This document shows positions 7,483 to 9,560 of a DNA stretch of 9,560 nt, piece after piece. Both the position numbers and the translations under genes were made by a program. This DNA is from Campylobacteraceae bacterium (GTDB lineage: Bacteria > Campylobacterota > Campylobacteria > Campylobacterales > Sulfurovaceae). Location of the stretch: positions 1-9,560 of the forward strand of contig JAMOSL010000089.1 of the NCBI GenBank assembly GCA_027063105.1. The letters are read 5' to 3'. The notes beneath the pieces were generated by a model. It saw only the letters and a program-made list of their open reading frames with translations, was not told the DNA's origin and ran no database searches. Position 1 is the first letter of the stretch. Each line of letters begins with the position of its first letter.

Positions 7483-7560
7483 AAATAAATTTTTACCTTT
7501 TTAAAATTATTCTATCTAAAAAATTATTATTTCTTTGTTAAAAGAAGTTTATAAGAACTT
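7483..7560. other. AT-rich leader upstream of the chimera
   Basis: This stretch of 78 bases is non-coding and very AT-rich. It carries AAAGG (complement of about 7497-7501) as the ribosome-binding site of the chimeric frame. A weak -10-like TAGAAT is visible on the minus strand about 30 bases upstream of the start, without a convincing -35. Nothing else was recognised. Confidence 0.4.
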
Positions 7561-7713
7561 AAGTACCGTGTATTAACTTTATATATTTTATATGCTATTT
7601 CTCAAAACTTTTTTTAATCTTTATCTGATTTATAGACATTACTTCCATTTTTTATCCTAGATTATCTTTGAAGTATTATACTGTGAAAAGTAGTTATTAA
7701 TCACACGGTACTT
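7561..7713. repeat. MITE-like element with imperfect terminal inverted repeats
   Basis: The left end AAGTACCGTGTATTAA (7561-7576) matches the reverse complement of the right end TTAATCACACGGTACTT (7697-7713), except for one extra G: eleven identical bases, a one-base gap, then five more. The 153-bp element has no coding content; its interior has stop codons in every frame I read and no second pair of repeats. Flanks read GAACTT on the left and GAATTT on the right, one mismatch from a 6-bp target duplication. The structure suggests a non-autonomous transposable element or a deleted IS. A coding remnant begins immediately on its right side. The family is not recognised. Confidence 0.5.
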
Positions 7714-7803
7714 GAATTTGATCTTTCACAAGATTTATTAAATGAAATAGAAGAGAAAGCTAATTTCAATAATAAAACTAGTCAAAATGGAGATTCACGG
7801 TAG
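7714..7803 (+). pseudogene. Orphan C-terminal coding remnant (29 codons)
   Basis: Directly right of the inverted repeat a frame runs 29 codons to TAG at 7801-7803, reading EFDLSQDLLNEIEEKANF and then NNKTSQNGDSR. It has no start codon or ribosome-binding site of its own. Upstream the frame continues only through the repeat to a TGA at 7684-7686. The composition (acidic amphipathic helix followed by a polar tail) looks like genuine protein C-terminus rather than random AT-rich sequence. It may be the end of a gene whose 5' part was lost when the neighbouring element inserted. The product is not recognised. Confidence 0.35.
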
Positions 7804-7820
7804 GGGGTGTAGGTTTTTTA

Positions 7821-7840
7821 ATGTAACTATATGTAACTAT
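7821..7840. repeat. Tandem duplication of a 10-bp unit
   Basis: ATGTAACTAT occurs twice head to tail (7821-7830 and 7831-7840) and runs directly into the hexamer tract. It does not encode anything (ATG TAA). It could be a slippage product or a repeated protein-binding site upstream of the DUF4214 gene. Confidence 0.8.
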
Positions 7841-7899
7841 TTATCTTTATCTTTATCTTTATCTTTATCTTTATCTTTATCTTTATCTTTATCTTTATC
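7841..7899. repeat. Hexanucleotide simple-sequence repeat (TTATCT), about 9.8 copies
   Basis: Nine perfect TTATCT units from 7841 to 7894 plus TTATC at 7895-7899, 59 bases without a mismatch. The tract ends two bases before the -10-like elements of the downstream secreted-protein gene and covers the position where its -35 would be. A pure tract of this length is expected to vary in copy number by strand slippage. Since 6 is a multiple of 3 but the tract is not translated, any effect would be on transcription rather than on reading frame. Confidence 0.97.
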
Positions 7900-7900
7900 G

Positions 7901-7928
7901 TATTATACTATATTATACAGTAAAGGAG
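7901..7928 (+). promoter_or_regulatory. Promoter with duplicated -10-like box and strong RBS for the DUF4214 gene
   Basis: TATTATAC occurs twice ten bases apart (7901-7908 and 7911-7918), offering -10 candidates TATACT (7904-7909) and TATTAT (7911-7916). Any -35 would fall inside the TTATCT tract (for example 7881-7886 for the first box). AAAGGAG at 7922-7928 is a strong Shine-Dalgarno, five bases before ATG 7934. The 5' leader would be about 10-20 bases only. Confidence 0.55.
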
Positions 7929-7933
7929 AAATT

Positions 7934-9560
7934 ATGTATAAGTTATTATTAAGTTTAGGTTTAGTTGTTTTATTAAATGTAAATATTTATGCAGAAATTG
8001 CAACAAAGGATAGTTTAACAAAGTTATATGTGGCTACATTTGATAGAGCACCAGATAGTAAAGGATTAAATTATTGGTTGAATGATTCACATTTATGTTT
8101 AGAAGATATTGCTACAAGTTTTTTTGATCAAGATGAGACAAAGTCCATTTATCCTAATGGGTATAGTGATTATGATTTTATTTTAGCTATTTATAAAAAT
8201 TTATTTAAACGAATACCAGATAGTGTAGGTTCAGATTATTGGGAATCAGAATTATCTAGTGGAAGAATATCTAAATCGGTATTTATTTTAGCTGTAGTTA
8301 ATGGAGCAAAAGGTAGTGATACAGATATAGTAAATAATAAAACTCAAGTTGGACTTAAATTTGCAGAAGAGGGATTAGAAGATAAAATATTAGCGAAAGA
8401 GGTAATGCAAAATATTACATCAAATAAGCAGACAATAGTAGATTCATTTAATAAAATTAGTAATGTTTCAATTAATGGAAATAGTAATACAGTAGTCTCT
8501 AATAGTAATAATAATATTGTAGGGAATACTATTAATAATAGTGTTAATATTCAAAATTATTATATTGATGTATCAGGAGAAATTCAATCAAAAAAACCTG
8601 AAGTAAGAAATTTCAAGGTTTCTCTATTTGATTCTAAAAGTGCTAAAATTAAAGTTAGTTTTGGATTATCATCTGATAAATCTTTAACATTAGCTCGAGT
8701 TCATTGTGGTATGGGAAACAACTATGATAATATCCAATACAAAGATACTTCTGCTTCTATTGGGTTTAAAGTTTTATATTTTAATAGTGATAAGTGGTTT
8801 GGACAAAGAGTATATTGTAAAACAGAAGTAAAAGCTAGTAATGTTATTGCAAAAGTTTTAGAAGGTAGTGTATATATAGATAAAAAACCAAAACTACCTG
8901 TAGAAACTGAAACTTCATCGGATATAAATACCCTAATTCAACCTGTAGTAAGTGATTTTACTGTGAAGGAACATATATATAATTTTTGGAATTTTATGCA
9001 TACATCACCTGAGCATGATGGATATGATGTAGATGTTAGCTTTCGAGTTTCATCAGAAAATAAACTAACTTTAGTAAGAACTATTTGTGGAAAGGGGTCT
9101 AATTATAAATATCCAGAATATATAGATAGCTCACTTAAAATTGGAACTAAAACTGTTAACTTATATAATATAAATTGGAAAGGTGATAATATATTTTGTA
9201 AAAGTGAGGTAAAAGCAGGAAATTCTATAGCTAATGAACAAAGTGATTATGTATATATAAAAGGTGATTCTCCTACGGTCAGTTCAATATCTCCAAAATC
9301 TACTAAGAGTTTAGATAAAAAGACAAAATTTACAATAATTGGTACTAATTTATCATCATCTTTAATAGTATCAATAAATGAATGTTCTAATATGACATCT
9401 TTAGAGGGTAGTACTACTTCAATGAGTTTTTCTTGTACACCTACTTCTTCAGGAGATAAGACAGGAGTTATTAAAGAAAAAGTTAGTGGAGATATAGTAT
9501 TTAATTTTAATATTCATATAGAAAAACCAGAACTTAAAGAACCCGATTATTCTTTGCTTC
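7934..9560 (+). CDS. Secreted multidomain protein: DUF4214 repeats, Asn-rich repeat, paired Cys modules, IPT/TIG-like domain (3' end outside window)
   Basis: The frame is open from ATG 7934 to the window edge (542 codons). Residues 1-20 are a signal peptide (LLLSLGLVVLL core, cleavage after IYA). Two DUF4214-type repeats follow: LYVATFDRAPDSKGLNYWL (31-49) and the related IYKNLFKRIPDSVGSDYW (86-103), each with the R-x-PD-x-x-G-x-x-YW signature. This family is frequent in exported and surface proteins. Residues 181-208 are an Asn-rich stretch (12 of 28) with a nine-residue period. Two homologous modules, about 222-319 and 337-444, each carry two cysteines exactly 37 residues apart (C258/C295 and C385/C422) and share CK-T/S-EVKA and VYI motifs; they are probably Ig/FN3-like. 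From 447 (SPTVSSISPKS…FTIIGTNLSSS) an IPT/TIG-like domain begins, also with two cysteines (C484, C501). Function unknown; adhesion or surface binding is inference. Preceded by AAAGGAG and a hexamer-repeat promoter. Confidence 0.85.
   Translation, partial: MYKLLLSLGLVVLLNVNIYAEIATKDSLTKLYVATFDRAPDSKGLNYWLNDSHLCLEDIATSFFDQDETKSIYPNGYSDYDFILAIYKNLFKRIPDSVGSDYWESELSSGRISKSVFILAVVNGAKGSDTDIVNNKTQVGLKFAEEGLEDKILAKEVMQNITSNKQTIVDSFNKISNVSINGNSNTVVSNSNNNIVGNTINNSVNIQNYYIDVSGEIQSKKPEVRNFKVSLFDSKSAKIKVSFGLSSDKSLTLARVHCGMGNNYDNIQYKDTSASIGFKVLYFNSDKWFGQRVYCKTEVKASNVIAKVLEGSVYIDKKPKLPVETETSSDINTLIQPVVSDFTVKEHIYNFWNFMHTSPEHDGYDVDVSFRVSSENKLTLVRTICGKGSNYKYPEYIDSSLKIGTKTVNLYNINWKGDNIFCKSEVKAGNSIANEQSDYVYIKGDSPTVSSISPKSTKSLDKKTKFTIIGTNLSSSLIVSINECSNMTSLEGSTTSMSFSCTPTSSGDKTGVIKEKVSGDIVFNFNIHIEKPELKEPDYSLL

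Noticed and set aside
7821..7899. CRISPR-like array
   Set aside because: The repeats are contiguous 10-bp and 6-bp units without spacers, so this is simple-sequence DNA.

Overview
The window is an AT-rich bacterial chromosome segment, roughly 30% GC by eye. It most resembles Campylobacterota (Arcobacter- or Sulfurimonas-like). The reasons are strong A/T codon bias, a short glutamate 5-kinase without a PUA domain, the obg-proB neighbourhood, and a MetRS with one CxxC...CxxC zinc knuckle. No rRNA, tRNA or CRISPR array is visible.

Positions 1-3726 hold a minus-strand housekeeping run. In transcription order it is purH (last two steps of IMP synthesis), a small two-helix membrane protein, a secreted single-domain rhodanese, a perfect 16-bp hairpin, and metG (methionyl-tRNA synthetase), whose C-terminal third lies outside the window. 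A divergent intergenic region (3727-3839) carries promoter-like -10 elements for both directions. Positions 3840-6617 hold a plus-strand run: a class I polyphosphate kinase 2 (start corrected to 3840), the ribosome-assembly GTPase Obg, and proB, which overlaps the end of obg by 14 bases.

Positions 6618-7933 are a mobile-DNA scar. Immediately after proB, where relatives usually carry fmt and birA, there is a minus-strand chimeric frame. It joins the N-terminal part of a C5-cytosine DNA methyltransferase, itself apparently missing motif III, to the C-terminal third of an IS66-like transposase. Upstream of it lie a 153-bp MITE-like element with 16-17 bp terminal inverted repeats, an orphan 29-codon coding remnant, a 10-bp tandem duplication, and about ten copies of the hexamer TTATCT.

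The hexamer tract abuts the promoter of the last gene (7934 to beyond the window end). That gene encodes a secreted protein with two DUF4214-type repeats, an Asn-rich nine-residue repeat, two homologous ~100-residue modules with identically spaced cysteines, and the start of an IPT/TIG-like domain. The simple-sequence repeat at the promoter of a surface or secreted protein is the most attractive lead here, as a possible phase-variation switch. The methyltransferase-transposase chimera is the clearest genomic oddity.
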